Positions 33,807 to 43,041 of a stretch of DNA of 64,000 nucleotides are shown in pieces. Each line of letters starts with the position of its first letter. Within the stretch, counting starts at the first letter, position 1. The stretch lies in NCBI RefSeq assembly GCF_000429765.1, contig NZ_KE386949.1, forward strand, positions 124,001 through 188,000, read 5' to 3'. A program made the position numbers and the translations under genes. The notes under the pieces were generated by a model. It searched no databases. It saw only the letters and a list, made by a program, of their open reading frames with translations, and was not told the DNA's origin. This DNA comes from Gemmobacter nectariphilus DSM 15620 (GTDB taxonomy: Bacteria; Pseudomonadota; Alphaproteobacteria; Rhodobacterales; Rhodobacteraceae).

Positions 33807-36653
33807 ATGTCCCTTGCCCTGATTGCCGCCCTGCCCTTTCTTGGCGCGCTGCTGCCAGGATTGATGATCCGGTCAGGGCGCAATGCCTGTGCCATCGCGA
33901 CCGGATCGGTCACGGCACTGGCGCTGCTGGGCCTGATGCTGAACGCCCCCGCCGTGATGCGCGGCGAGGTGATTGAGGCCCGGTTCGACTGGCTGCCCGT
34001 GCTGGGGCTGAACGCGAATTTCTTCCTTGACGGGCTGGGGCTGCTGTTTGCCGGGCTGATCCTGGGGATCGGGCTGCTGATCATCCTTTATGCCCGGTTC
34101 TACCTGTCGAAATCCGACCCGATGGGGCAGTTCTACACCTATCTGATGCTGTTCCAGGGCGCGATGGTCGGGATTGTGCTGTCTGACAACATCCTGCTTT
34201 TGCTGGTGTTCTGGGAACTGACCTCGCTGTCTTCGTTCCTGTTGATCGGCTATTGGAAACACCTGCCCGAAGGGCGTCAGGGCGCGCGCATGGCGCTGAC
34301 CGTCACCGGCATGGGCGGCCTTGCGATGATCGCCGGGATGCTGATCCTGGGCCAGATCGCGGGCAGCTATGACCTGACCGACATCCTGACGCAAAAAGAG
34401 GCGATCCAGGCGTCGGACTGGTATCTGCCCGCGCTGATCCTGATCCTCCTGGGCGCCTTTACCAAATCGGCGCAGTTTCCGTTCCACTTCTGGCTGCCGC
34501 ATGCCATGGCCGCGCCGACCCCGGTTTCGGCCTATCTGCACTCGGCCACCATGGTGAAGGCGGGCCTGTTCCTGATGGCGCGCATGTGGCCGGTGCTGGC
34601 GGGCACCGAGGCGTGGTTCTACATCGTCGCCAGTGTCGGGCTGATCACCATGGTGATCGGGGCCAAGATCGCGATCTTCAAGGACGATCTCAAGGCGCTG
34701 CTGGCGTTTTCCACGGTCAGCCACCTTGGCCTGATCACCATGCTGCTGGGCCTTGGCACGCCCGAGGCGGCAGCAGTCGCGATGTTCCACATCATCAACC
34801 ACGCGACCTTCAAGGCCGCGCTGTTCATGTCGGCCGGCATCATCGACCACGAGACCCATACCCGCGACATCAAACGCCTGGGCGGACTGCGGCACCTGAT
34901 GCCGGTCACCTTCGTGATCGTCACCATCGCCGCGCTGTCGATGGCGGGCATTCCGCCGCTCAATGGCTTCCTGTCCAAGGAAATGATGCTGGAAGAGGCG
35001 ACGCATACCGTCTGGGGCGGTTTGCCGTGGCTGTTCCCGCTGCTGGCCACGATCGGCGCGATGTTCTCGGTCGCCTATTCGCTGCGGCTGATCTGGCATG
35101 TGTTCCTGGGCCCGGTGCGGGGCGATTACCCGCACAAGCCGCATGACCCCGGCTTTGGCATGTGGGCGGCGCCTGCCCTGCTGGCGGTGCTGGTGGTGCT
35201 GATCGGCCTGATGCCGATGCTGATGGTGGGCGATCTGGTCGCCGTCGTCGCTGGTGCCGTGACCGGCGAGGTGGTGCCGGTCAAGATCAGCCACTGGCAC
35301 GGCTTCGTGCCGGCGCTGTGGATGTCGGTCATTGCGGTTGTGGCAGGCGCGCTGATCCTGTCGGCGCACAAGCGGCTGGATGCGATCTGGCTGGCCATGC
35401 CGCGCCCCGAGGCCAAGGCGATGTTCGAAGCGGTGGTCACTACCGCTGCCCGTCTGGCCGACGGGTTCACCAACCGCCTGCACGATGGTGCGCTGACCCG
35501 CTATCTGGCGATTTTCACCGTGGCCGTCCTTGGCGCCGGCTGGCTGGCCTGGCGCGCGGGCGGCCATATTCCGGGCGAGCGCGAGATGCTGCCGGTGCCC
35601 GGCCTTGCCCTGGCCGCCTGGCTGATGCTGATGGTCTGCTCGGTGCTGGTGGCCGTGATGCACCGCCAGCGCCTGCTGTCGCTGGTCGTGATCGGTGTGG
35701 TGGGGCTGATCATCTCGGTCGGGTTCATCTACATGTCCGCCCCGGATCTGGCGCTGACCCAGATTTCGGTCGAGGTCGTGACCATCGTTCTGATGCTGCT
35801 GGCGCTGAACTTCCTGCCGCGCGTGACGCCGGTGGAAAGCAGCCTTCTGCGGCGCGGGCGCGATCTGGTGATCGCGGCGGCGGCAGGCCTTGGCGCAGGC
35901 GCGCTGGCGCTGGCGCTGATGCTGCGGGACTTCGCCTTTCCGACGATTGCCGACTATCACCTGGCCAACAGCTATTCCGGCGGTGGCGGCACCAATGTGG
36001 TCAACGTGATCCTGGTGGACTTCCGCGGCTACGATACCTTTGGCGAGATCATCGTTCTGGGCATCGCGGGCCTGCTGATCTATGCGCTGACCGAGGCGAT
36101 CTTTCGCGGCCCGGCCAACCGGCGCCTGCTGGACTGGCCCAAGGGCGAGCGGGAATCGGGTGATCGCCACCCGATGATGATGGTGGTTGCGGCGCGTCTG
36201 GCGTTGCCGCTGACGATCATGGTGGGGCTTTACATCTTCCTGCGCGGCCACAACGAGCCGGGCGGCGGCTTCATCGCCGGGCTGATCGTGTCGATCGCGC
36301 TGGTCACGCAGTTCATGGCCTCGGGCTTTGGCTGGACCCAGGCGCGCCAGCGCATCGACTATCACGCCTTCATCGGGCTTGGGGTCGTGGTCGCCGGGGC
36401 GACGGGCCTGGGCGCCTGGTTCGCGGACCGGCCGTTCCTGACCTCGGCCTTTGGTTATTTCCGCATCCCGCCGATGGAGAAATTCGAGCTGGCCACCGCG
36501 ATGGGCTTTGACCTTGGCGTGTTCCTGACGGTGATCGGCGCGGTGATGCTGGCGCTGTCCAGCCTGTCGCGCATCGCCATCCGGGCCGGCGAGACGGTGA
36601 ACCTGGAGCCGATGGATACCGACCCCTCGCAACCCAAGACAGAGGAGCGCTGA
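33807..36653 (+). CDS. mrpA: Mrp-type cation/H+ antiporter subunit A/B fusion (cluster 1)
   Basis: A 948-residue membrane protein. The first part is a complex-I NuoL-like proton channel: ILYARFYLSKSD, LLVFWELTSLSSFLLIGYW, PFHFWLPHAMAAPTPVSAYLHSATMVKAG, FSTVSHLGLITMLLG and INHATFKAALFMSAG. About residues 640-770 are the MrpA C-terminal region. The last 145 residues are an MrpB domain (ARLALPLTIMVGLYIFLRGHNEPGGGFIAGL), so A and B are fused as in rhizobial PhaA. Mrp complexes exchange Na+ or K+ for H+ and support pH and salt homeostasis. ATG 33807 has AGAAGGA upstream. It heads a seven-subunit operon of six genes. Confidence 0.95.
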   Translation: MSLALIAALPFLGALLPGLMIRSGRNACAIATGSVTALALLGLMLNAPAVMRGEVIEARFDWLPVLGLNANFFLDGLGLLFAGLILGIGLLIILYARFYLSKSDPMGQFYTYLMLFQGAMVGIVLSDNILLLLVFWELTSLSSFLLIGYWKHLPEGRQGARMALTVTGMGGLAMIAGMLILGQIAGSYDLTDILTQKEAIQASDWYLPALILILLGAFTKSAQFPFHFWLPHAMAAPTPVSAYLHSATMVKAGLFLMARMWPVLAGTEAWFYIVASVGLITMVIGAKIAIFKDDLKALLAFSTVSHLGLITMLLGLGTPEAAAVAMFHIINHATFKAALFMSAGIIDHETHTRDIKRLGGLRHLMPVTFVIVTIAALSMAGIPPLNGFLSKEMMLEEATHTVWGGLPWLFPLLATIGAMFSVAYSLRLIWHVFLGPVRGDYPHKPHDPGFGMWAAPALLAVLVVLIGLMPMLMVGDLVAVVAGAVTGEVVPVKISHWHGFVPALWMSVIAVVAGALILSAHKRLDAIWLAMPRPEAKAMFEAVVTTAARLADGFTNRLHDGALTRYLAIFTVAVLGAGWLAWRAGGHIPGEREMLPVPGLALAAWLMLMVCSVLVAVMHRQRLLSLVVIGVVGLIISVGFIYMSAPDLALTQISVEVVTIVLMLLALNFLPRVTPVESSLLRRGRDLVIAAAAGLGAGALALALMLRDFAFPTIADYHLANSYSGGGGTNVVNVILVDFRGYDTFGEIIVLGIAGLLIYALTEAIFRGPANRRLLDWPKGERESGDRHPMMMVVAARLALPLTIMVGLYIFLRGHNEPGGGFIAGLIVSIALVTQFMASGFGWTQARQRIDYHAFIGLGVVVAGATGLGAWFADRPFLTSAFGYFRIPPMEKFELATAMGFDLGVFLTVIGAVMLALSSLSRIAIRAGETVNLEPMDTDPSQPKTEER

Positions 36654-36654
36654 C

Positions 36655-36993
36655 ATGGAACTGCTGGTTGCCAGCGCCATCGGGCTCATGACGGCCTCGG
36701 GCATCTATCTGGTCCTGCGCCTGCGGGCCTGGCCGGTCATCCTGGGGCTGACCATGCTGACCTATGCGGTCAATACCTTCATCTTTGTCTCGGGCCGGCT
36801 GGCCATCGACATGCCGCCGATCCTGTCGGTGGATGCAGGCGGCTATACCGACCCGCTGCCGCAGGCGCTGGTGCTGACGGCGATCGTGATTTCCTTCGGC
36901 ATGACGGCGGTCACGGTGATGATGGCGCTTGGCGCCTTTCTGGAAGCCGGTGACGACCGGGTGGAAATGACCGACGCGGAGGACGGCAAGTGA
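36655..36993 (+). CDS. mrpC: Mrp antiporter subunit C (cluster 1)
   Basis: A 112-residue, three-helix membrane subunit related to NuoK: SAIGLMTASGIYLVLRLRAWPVILGLTMLTYAVNTFIF, then DPLPQALVLTAIVISFGMTAVTVMMAL with the conserved PQALVLTAIVI block. Its ATG is one base after the mrpA stop and its stop overlaps mrpD by 4 bp, so it is translationally coupled on both sides. Confidence 0.95.
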   Translation: MELLVASAIGLMTASGIYLVLRLRAWPVILGLTMLTYAVNTFIFVSGRLAIDMPPILSVDAGGYTDPLPQALVLTAIVISFGMTAVTVMMALGAFLEAGDDRVEMTDAEDGK

Positions 36994-38507
36994 ACCACTG
37001 GATCATCGTTCCGGTCGTGCTGCCTGCGCTGGCCGCGCCCCTGATCGTGCTGGGGATGCGCCAGGATCTGCTGTTGCAGCGTGTGGCCTCGGTCTTGGCC
37101 ACGCTGGCGCTGCTGGCCGTGTCCATGGTGCTGCTGGTGCAGGCCAGCACTTCGGGGCCGCAGGTCTATCTGCTGGGCAACTGGCAGGCGCCCTTTGGCA
37201 TCGTGCTGGTGCTGGACCGGCTGTCGGCCATGATGGTGGGGCTGACCGCCGCGCTGGCGGTGGGGGTGGTGCTTTACAGCATCGGGTCCGGCTGGGACGC
37301 GCGGGGCAAGAATTTCCACGCGCTGTTCCAGTTCCAGCTGATGGGCATCTGCGGCGCGTTCCTGACGGGCGATGCCTTCAACCTGTTCGTGTTCTTCGAA
37401 ATCCTGCTGATCGCCAGCTACGGCCTGATGATCCATGCCGGCGGCAAGGACCGGCTGCGCGCCGGGGTGCAATATGTGGTCTACAACCTTGCCGGGTCCA
37501 CGCTGTTCCTGTTCGCTCTGGCCTCGATCTACGCGGTGACCGGCACGCTGAACATGGCCGACCTTGCGGTCAAGGTGGCCGAGTTGCCCGAAGGGCACGA
37601 CGCCCTGCTGCGGGTGGCCGGCGTGCTGCTGCTGATCGTCTTTGCGGTCAAGGGCGCGCTGGTGCCGTTCCAGTTCTGGCTGCCCGGCACCTATGCCTTT
37701 GCACCCGGCCCGGTTTCGGCGCTGTTCGCGGTGATGACCAAGGTGGGCGCCTATGCGATCTTGCGGTTCTACACGCTGATCTTCAACCCCTCGGTCGAGG
37801 CGACGGGCGGCTTCTATGCCGACCTGCTGCTGCCCATGGCCATCGTCACGCTGATCGTCGGCATGGTCGGGGTGCTGGGCGCACGCTCGCTGGCGCGGGT
37901 TGCCGCCTTTGCCGCCATCGGCTCGATGGGCACGCTGTTCATCGCCATGTCGGATTTCACCGACCTGTCGACGGCTGCGGCGCTTTACTACCTGATCCAT
38001 TCGACCTTTGCCGGCGCGCTGATGTTCCTTGTGGCCGATCTGGTGCTGGAACGCCGCGGCTCGACGCTGCTGGTGCCGATGCCGCCCATGGCGCAGCACG
38101 GGCTGATCGCCGCGCTGTTCTTTGCCGCCGCCATCGCCATGGCCGGGATGCCGCCGCTGTCGGGGTTCCTGGGCAAGCTGCTGATCCTTGATGCGCTGAG
38201 CGAGCGGACGGACATGGCCCTGACCTGGAGCGTGATCCTGATCACCTCGCTGGTGGCCATCGTCGGCCTTGGCCGCACGGGCAGCATGGTGTTCTGGAAG
38301 GCCTGGGCCACCCCTGGCGAGGCCGCAACCGTCAGGCCCATGCCCCTGGCCTTTGTCGCCGCCTTCGGCTTTCTGGCCGCGCTGGTCACCATGACCGTGC
38401 TGGCAGGCCCCCTGACCGGCTGGCTGGAAGAAACGGCACGGCAGTTGCACGATACCGGCGCCTATATCGACGCCGTCCTTGGCCTTGGCGAGACGGAGGC
38501 GAATTGA
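36990..38507 (+). CDS. mrpD: Mrp antiporter subunit D (cluster 1)
   Basis: A 505-residue NuoM/N-like proton-channel subunit with about 14 helices. Landmarks are GIVLVLDRLSAMMVG, NLFVFFEILLIASYGLMIHAGG, VKGALVPFQFWLPGTYAFAPGPVSALFAVMTKVGAYAI and AAIAMAGMPPLSGFLGKLLIL. Together with MrpA it forms the ion-translocating core. It overlaps mrpC by 4 bp and mrpE by 1 bp. Confidence 0.96.
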   Translation: MNHWIIVPVVLPALAAPLIVLGMRQDLLLQRVASVLATLALLAVSMVLLVQASTSGPQVYLLGNWQAPFGIVLVLDRLSAMMVGLTAALAVGVVLYSIGSGWDARGKNFHALFQFQLMGICGAFLTGDAFNLFVFFEILLIASYGLMIHAGGKDRLRAGVQYVVYNLAGSTLFLFALASIYAVTGTLNMADLAVKVAELPEGHDALLRVAGVLLLIVFAVKGALVPFQFWLPGTYAFAPGPVSALFAVMTKVGAYAILRFYTLIFNPSVEATGGFYADLLLPMAIVTLIVGMVGVLGARSLARVAAFAAIGSMGTLFIAMSDFTDLSTAAALYYLIHSTFAGALMFLVADLVLERRGSTLLVPMPPMAQHGLIAALFFAAAIAMAGMPPLSGFLGKLLILDALSERTDMALTWSVILITSLVAIVGLGRTGSMVFWKAWATPGEAATVRPMPLAFVAAFGFLAALVTMTVLAGPLTGWLEETARQLHDTGAYIDAVLGLGETEAN

Positions 38508-38998
38508 TGCTGCGCAAGCTGTTCCCCCACCCCTGGCTGACCTTGCTGCTGACGCTGGTCTGGCTGGCGCTGGCCAATGCGATCAGCCTGGGGGGCATTG
38601 TCATGGGCCTGATCCTTGGCATCGCGATCCCGCTGGGAACCGCCGCCTACTGGCCGAACCGCCCGCGCATCCGCGCGCCGCTGAAGATGGCCGAGTTCAT
38701 CCTGATCGTGCTGTGGGACATCGTGAAGTCGAACTTCATCGTGGCCCGCATCGTGCTGTTCACCCCGCGCGCGGCCCTGCGCCCCGCCTGGGTCACCGTG
38801 CCGCTGGATCTGCGCCAACCCGAGGCGATCACCGTTCTGGCCGGCACCATCACCATGACGCCGGGCACCGTGACCGCCGATGTCTCGGCCGATGGCAAGG
38901 CACTGCTGGTCCATTGCCTGCACGCCCCCGACCCCGAGGGCGTCGCGGCCGAGATCAAGGACCGCTACGAATCCCGGCTGAAGGAGATTTTCGCATGA
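38507..38998 (+). CDS. mrpE: Mrp antiporter subunit E (cluster 1)
   Basis: A 163-residue subunit: two N-terminal helices (PWLTLLLTLVWLALANA, GGIVMGLILGIAIPLG) and the MnhE cytoplasmic domain (AEFILIVLWDIVKSNFIVARIVL, ITVLAGTITMTPGTVTADVS, LLVHCLHAPDPEG). I use ATG 38507, which overlaps the mrpD stop (TGATG). Confidence 0.94.
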   Translation: MLRKLFPHPWLTLLLTLVWLALANAISLGGIVMGLILGIAIPLGTAAYWPNRPRIRAPLKMAEFILIVLWDIVKSNFIVARIVLFTPRAALRPAWVTVPLDLRQPEAITVLAGTITMTPGTVTADVSADGKALLVHCLHAPDPEGVAAEIKDRYESRLKEIFA

Positions 38999-39264
38999 TC
39001 GGCTATGCGCTTCTGTTCGCCTTTGGATGCTTCGGTCTGGCGCTGCTGATGAACCTTTACCGCGCCGCCACCGGGCCGACCGTCCCTGACCGGGTGCTGG
39101 CGCTGGACACGATGGTCGTCAACGTGATCGCGCTGATGATCCTTTATGGCATCTGGCAAGGCACGGCGATGTATTTCGAAGCCTCGCTGCTGTTTGCCAT
39201 GACCGGCTTCATCTCGACCGTGGCCTATTCGCGGTTCATGCTGCGGGGGAACATCATCGAATGA
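38995..39264 (+). CDS. mrpF: Mrp antiporter subunit F (cluster 1)
   Basis: An 89-residue, three-helix subunit: LYRAATGPTVPDRVLALDTMVVNVIALMILYGIWQGTAMYFEASLLFAMTGFISTVAYSRFMLRG, with the family signature GPTVPDRVLALDT. The start overlaps the mrpE stop and the end overlaps the mrpG start, each by 4 bp. Confidence 0.95.
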   Translation: MIGYALLFAFGCFGLALLMNLYRAATGPTVPDRVLALDTMVVNVIALMILYGIWQGTAMYFEASLLFAMTGFISTVAYSRFMLRGNIIE

Positions 39265-39653
39265 CCGATACCTTCATGCTGATCATGGAAATCCTGGTCT
39301 CGGGCCTGATCGTGATGGCCGGGATCTTCGGGCTGGTCGGATCCTATGGCCTGCTGAAACTGCCCGAGCTGATGACGCGCCTGCATGCGCCCACCAAGGC
39401 CACCACGCTGGGCGTCGGCGGGGTGCTGATCGCCTCGATGATCTATTTTCTGGTGTTCATGGACCAGTTCAGCTTTCACGAGCTGATGATCACGCTGTTC
39501 CTTTTCCTGACCGCGCCGATCTCGGCCAACCTGATCGCCAAGGCCCATATGCTGCGCGAGCTGCAGCCAAAGGATGTGCCGCCCACCGGCGCCGCCTGCG
39601 GCTGGTCCACCTATGACGAAACGGCCGACCCCAGCCGCCAGCCGGGGGAATGA
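39261..39653 (+). CDS. mrpG: Mrp antiporter subunit G (cluster 1)
   Basis: A 130-residue, three-helix subunit: ILVSGLIVMAGIFGLVGSYGLLKLPELMTRLHAPTKATTLGVGGVLIASMIYF, then FLFLTAPISANLIAKAHM. LPELMTRLHAPTKA is the family signature. It is the last gene of the operon; a strong hairpin begins 2 nt after its stop. Confidence 0.95.
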   Translation: MTDTFMLIMEILVSGLIVMAGIFGLVGSYGLLKLPELMTRLHAPTKATTLGVGGVLIASMIYFLVFMDQFSFHELMITLFLFLTAPISANLIAKAHMLRELQPKDVPPTGAACGWSTYDETADPSRQPGE

Positions 39654-39655
39654 AA

Positions 39656-39680
39656 AAGGGCGGCCATCGGGGCCGCCCTT
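39656..39680. terminator. bidirectional terminator between mrpG1 and peroxiredoxin
   Basis: AAGGGCGGCC, loop ATCGG, GGCCGCCCTT: a perfect 10-bp stem. An A-run precedes it, which gives a T-run for the minus-strand gene, and a T-rich stretch follows it. Confidence 0.85.
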
Positions 39681-39686
39681 GTCGTT

Positions 39687-40340
39687 TCAGCCGTTCAGGC
39701 CGGTCTTGCGCAGATAGGGCAGGACCACTTCCAGATCGGGGAAGCGGGCCTTGGCCTCATCGGTCGGCACCGACAGGGCGACGATCACCTTCTCGCCCGG
39801 GGTCCAGTCGGCGGGGGTTGCAAAGGGCACGCCGTCGGTTGCGCGCACCGCATCAAGGCAGCGCAGGATTTCCGCAAAGTTGCGGCCCACCGACATCGGG
39901 TAGATCAGCATCAGGCGGATTTTCTTGTCCGGCCCGATGATGAAGGTGGTGCGCACGGTGGCGGTGTCGTTCGCGGTGCGGCCATCGGGCAGATAGGCCT
40001 CGGCCGGCATCATGTCATAGGCCTTGGCGATTTCCAGCTTGTCATCGGCGATGATCGGAAAGGTCACCGGCTGACCCGAATAGGTCTCGACGTCGGCCTT
40101 CCACTTCAGGTGATGCTCGACCGGGTCGACCGAAATCCCGGCAACCTTGGTCCCGCGCTTGGCGAACTCGCCGGCCAGCCGCGAGACGGCGCCGAATTCG
40201 GTGGTGCAGACGGGGGTGAAATCCTTGGGGTGGCTGAACAGCACGGCATAGCCGTCACCGATCCAGTCGTGCAGCGTGATCGTGCCTTCGGTCGAATCGG
40301 CCGTGAAGTTCGGAGCGATATCGTTGATGCGCAGCGCCAT
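39687..40340 (-). CDS. 1-Cys peroxiredoxin (Prx6 type)
   Basis: A 217-residue thiol peroxidase. The peroxidatic Cys is C45 in SHPKDFTPVCTTEFG, with the Prx6-specific D-F-T-P-V-C-T-T-E. The Arg partner lies in TVRTTFIIGPDKKIRLMLIYPMSVGRNF. The long C-terminal arm (LRCLDAVRATDGVPFATPADWTPGEKVIV) is typical of the 1-Cys class. It reduces H2O2 and organic hydroperoxides. It sits alone between the two mrp operons, divergent from the aldehyde dehydrogenase. Confidence 0.94.
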   Translation of the reverse strand: MALRINDIAPNFTADSTEGTITLHDWIGDGYAVLFSHPKDFTPVCTTEFGAVSRLAGEFAKRGTKVAGISVDPVEHHLKWKADVETYSGQPVTFPIIADDKLEIAKAYDMMPAEAYLPDGRTANDTATVRTTFIIGPDKKIRLMLIYPMSVGRNFAEILRCLDAVRATDGVPFATPADWTPGEKVIVALSVPTDEAKARFPDLEVVLPYLRKTGLNG

Positions 40341-40519
40341 GTCATTTCCTTCCGCTAACGGGGCGATGGCTTTCAGATAACCCCTGCGCGATCCGGTTGC
40401 ACCCCCCGGCGGGGCACATAACGCTCAGGGCGGCAACCTGTCGCAAATTCCCCGGATGCCGGTTGCACCCGGCGCCGGGCGGTGCCAGTTTCCCTGCAAC
40501 GCGCAACGGAGGATCGGAC

Positions 40520-41965
40520 ATGATCGAGAAACGCGACTTCTACATCAACGGCGCCTGGATCGCCCCGGCAACCGCCCGGGACCATGCCGTCATCGACCCC
40601 TCGACCGAGGACAGCTGCGCGGTGATCTCGCTGGGCACCGAGGCCGATACCAATGCCGCCGTGGCCGCGGCCAAGGCCGCCTTCCCCGCCTGGGCCGCCA
40701 CGCCCCCGGCCGAGCGGCTGGCGCTGGTCCGGCGCCTGCTGGAAATCTATGAATCGCGCAACGAGGAAATGGCCCAGGCCATCAGCCTTGAAATGGGCGC
40801 GCCGATCGACATGGCCCGCGCCTCGCAGGCGCCGGCAGGCAGCTTCCATATCCGCAACTTCATCACGGCCTTTCCGCACATCGAGTGGATCCGCCCGCTT
40901 GGCCCCCATGCCCCGAACGCCCGCATTGCGATGGAGCCGATCGGGGTGGTCGGCCTGATCACGCCGTGGAACTGGCCGATGAACCAGGTGGCGCTCAAGG
41001 CCGTTCCGGCGCTGCTGGCGGGCTGCACCATGGTGCTGAAGCCGTCCGAAGAGGCGCCGCTGTCGTCCATGCTGTTTGCCGAATTCGTGCAACAGGCGGG
41101 CTTCCCCGCCGGGGTCTTCAACCTGGTGAACGGCGACGGGGCCGGCGTCGGCAGCCAGCTGTCGAAACACCCCGACGTGCAGATGATCTCGTTCACCGGC
41201 TCGACCCGCGCTGGCAAGGCGATCAGCCTTGCTGCGGCCGAGACGCTGAAACGCGTCACGCTGGAGCTGGGCGGCAAGGGCGCCAACCTGGTCTTTGCCG
41301 ATGCCGACGACAAGGCGGTCGAACGCGGCGTGCGGCACATGTTCAACAACTCGGGCCAGTCGTGCAACGCACCCAGCCGGATGCTGGTCGAACGAGCCGC
41401 CTATGACCGCGCGGTCGAGATCGCCCGCGAGGTGGCCGAGAAAACCGCCGTCGCCCCGGCCTCGCAATCCGGCAAGCATATCGGGCCGGTCGTCAACAAG
41501 CGCCAGTGGGACCAGATCCAGGGCTATATCCAGAACGGCATCGAGGAAGGCGCCCGTCTGGTCGCCGGCGGTCTTGGCCTGCCCGAAGGGGTGAACAAGG
41601 GCTATTTCGTCCGCCCGACGGTCTTTGCCGATGTAAAGCCCGGCATGACCATCGAGAAAGAGGAAATCTTTGGCCCGGTTCTGGCCATGATCCCCTTCGA
41701 CACCGAGGAAGAGGCGGTGCGCATCGCCAATGATACCCCCTATGGCCTGACCAACTATGTGCAAAGCGGGGATGGCAAACGCCGCAACCGGCTGGCCCGC
41801 GCGCTGCATTCCGGCATGGTCGAGATGAACGGCGAAAGCCGCGGCGCAGGCGCCCCCTTTGGCGGCGTCGGCATGTCGGGCCGCGCCCGCGAAGGCGGCG
41901 TCTGGGGGATCGAGGAATTCCTCGAGGTCAAGTCGATCTCTGGCTGGGACGGCAGCCAGGACTGA
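40520..41965 (+). CDS. NAD(P)-dependent aldehyde dehydrogenase
   Basis: A 481-residue ALDH-superfamily enzyme. Landmarks are TPWNWPMNQVALKAVPALLAGCTMVLKPSEEAP (cofactor), FTGSTRAGKAI, catalytic Glu in VTLELGGKGANLV, nucleophile C282 in NNSGQSCNAPSRMLV, KEEIFGPVLAMI and GLTNYVQS. The substrate cannot be assigned; this group is often annotated simply as aldehyde dehydrogenase family. ATG 40520 has GGAGGA 9 nt upstream. It is a single-gene unit followed by a hairpin. Confidence 0.92.
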   Translation: MIEKRDFYINGAWIAPATARDHAVIDPSTEDSCAVISLGTEADTNAAVAAAKAAFPAWAATPPAERLALVRRLLEIYESRNEEMAQAISLEMGAPIDMARASQAPAGSFHIRNFITAFPHIEWIRPLGPHAPNARIAMEPIGVVGLITPWNWPMNQVALKAVPALLAGCTMVLKPSEEAPLSSMLFAEFVQQAGFPAGVFNLVNGDGAGVGSQLSKHPDVQMISFTGSTRAGKAISLAAAETLKRVTLELGGKGANLVFADADDKAVERGVRHMFNNSGQSCNAPSRMLVERAAYDRAVEIAREVAEKTAVAPASQSGKHIGPVVNKRQWDQIQGYIQNGIEEGARLVAGGLGLPEGVNKGYFVRPTVFADVKPGMTIEKEEIFGPVLAMIPFDTEEEAVRIANDTPYGLTNYVQSGDGKRRNRLARALHSGMVEMNGESRGAGAPFGGVGMSGRAREGGVWGIEEFLEVKSISGWDGSQD

Positions 41966-41971
41966 CGACAG

Positions 41972-41993
41972 GGGGCGGCCGAAAAGCCGCCCC
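41972..41993 (+). terminator. terminator after the aldehyde dehydrogenase
   Basis: GGGGCGGC, loop CGAAAA, GCCGCCCC: an 8-bp perfect stem starting 7 nt after the stop. CAG and CTG flanks extend it with one bulge. Confidence 0.7.
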
Positions 41994-42316
41994 TGATACC
42001 TCCGGGCGTCCATCGGATGCGGGCACCGTGGCGTGCGAACCAGCCAGCTGCAAGCGCGCCATCGCGGTTCACCGATGCGACCGCGCAGCCCCGACTTGCA
42101 AAAACCTGCGGCGCAGCGCCCCCGGCGCCTCATCGGTCAAGGCCGCCACCCAAGCCGGCCCCTGCGAACGCGGGACCGACCAAGCGCCGCCAAAGCACAT
42201 GACCTCGACCGCGCCGCAAGATGATGACCGGCAAAATGGGGGCCAGCCCCCGTCGCGTTCCGCGACTCCCCCGGGATATTTGGGGACAGATGAAAAGCAA
42301 AGCGCCGCGCACCCAT
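41994..42316. other. convergent gap between aldehyde dehydrogenase and mrpG2
   Basis: About 320 bp with no recognisable gene. Its right part is the inverted repeat described at 42264-42346. Confidence 0.5.
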
Positions 42317-42346
42317 TCATCTGTCCATAAATATCCCGGGGGAGTC
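42264..42346. repeat. inverted intergenic repeat, copy 2
   Basis: Arms of 31 bp at 42264-42294 and 42316-42346 are inverted copies with 29 of 31 positions matching (core CCCCCGGGATATTT and GGACAGATGAA). The spacer is 21 bp and contains GCGCCGCGCAC, also present in the copy at 24661-24808. The right arm runs through the stop codon of mrpG2. Confidence 0.85.
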
Positions 42347-42763
42347 CGGCTGCAAAGCCGGACGGGGGCTGGCCCCCTGCCCCGCTCGGCCGTCCGTCCC
42401 GGACGTCTCGCGCTCGCGCGCAACCGCAGGCGGAACATCCTTGTGCCCTTCGGCCCGGTCGCGGTGCAGCGCGGCGCGGCCCAGCAGCATCAGCGTGACC
42501 GGCGTCGTCACCATCACCAGCACGCCCAGAACCAGCTCATGGACCGCGGCGCGCACCTCGGTCCAGCTGAACAGGATCATCGAGGCCAGCAGCGTCGCCG
42601 CCGCGCCCCAGCTGGTGCCCAGCGTCGGCGCATGCAGCCTGTCATAGAAGCTGCGCAGCCGCACCAGCCCCAGCGTGCCCAGCAAGGTCAACGTGGCCCC
42701 GATCACCAGAAGCAGCGCCACCGGCACGCCGATCCACAGCGGCAAATCTGCCAGATGCTTCAT
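42317..42763 (-). CDS. mrpG: Mrp antiporter subunit G (cluster 2)
   Basis: A 148-residue subunit: three helices ([60 protein letters not shown]) and the signature [18 protein letters not shown]. The tail of about 45 residues is charged and Pro/Gly-rich. Its last ten codons ([10 protein letters not shown]) lie inside the right arm of the inverted repeat, so the repeat supplies the C-terminus and stop. It is the last gene of the second, minus-strand mrp operon and overlaps mrpF2 by 4 bp. Confidence 0.93.
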   Translation of the reverse strand: MKHLADLPLWIGVPVALLLVIGATLTLLGTLGLVRLRSFYDRLHAPTLGTSWGAAATLLASMILFSWTEVRAAVHELVLGVLVMVTTPVTLMLLGRAALHRDRAEGHKDVPPAVARERETSGTDGRAGQGASPRPALQPDSPGIFMDR

Positions 42764-43041
42764 TCGATCACCTCGCCCCGGATGAGGAACTTGGCCAGCG
42801 CGACCGTGGCGACAAAGCCCATCACGCCGATCACCATGGCCGCCTCGAAAAAGAACGGCGTGCCGACGCGGATGCCGGTGACGACGAACAGCAGCATTGC
42901 GGTGACATAAAGCGTGTCGAGCCCCAGCACCCGGTCCTGTGCGCGCGGGCCGCGCAATGCACGCACCGTGGCAAGACAGGCCGCCACCGCCAGCGCGAAT
43001 TGCGCATAGGCGATCGCCCAGGTGATCAGCGTCTCGGTCAT
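42760..43041 (-). CDS. mrpF: Mrp antiporter subunit F (cluster 2)
   Basis: A 93-residue, three-helix subunit: [81 protein letters not shown]. It aligns with the cluster 1 MrpF through GP-x-x-x-DRVLxLDT and the FEA helix but is clearly diverged. Start and stop overlap its neighbours by 4 bp. Confidence 0.94.
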   Translation of the reverse strand: MTETLITWAIAYAQFALAVAACLATVRALRGPRAQDRVLGLDTLYVTAMLLFVVTGIRVGTPFFFEAAMVIGVMGFVATVALAKFLIRGEVIE

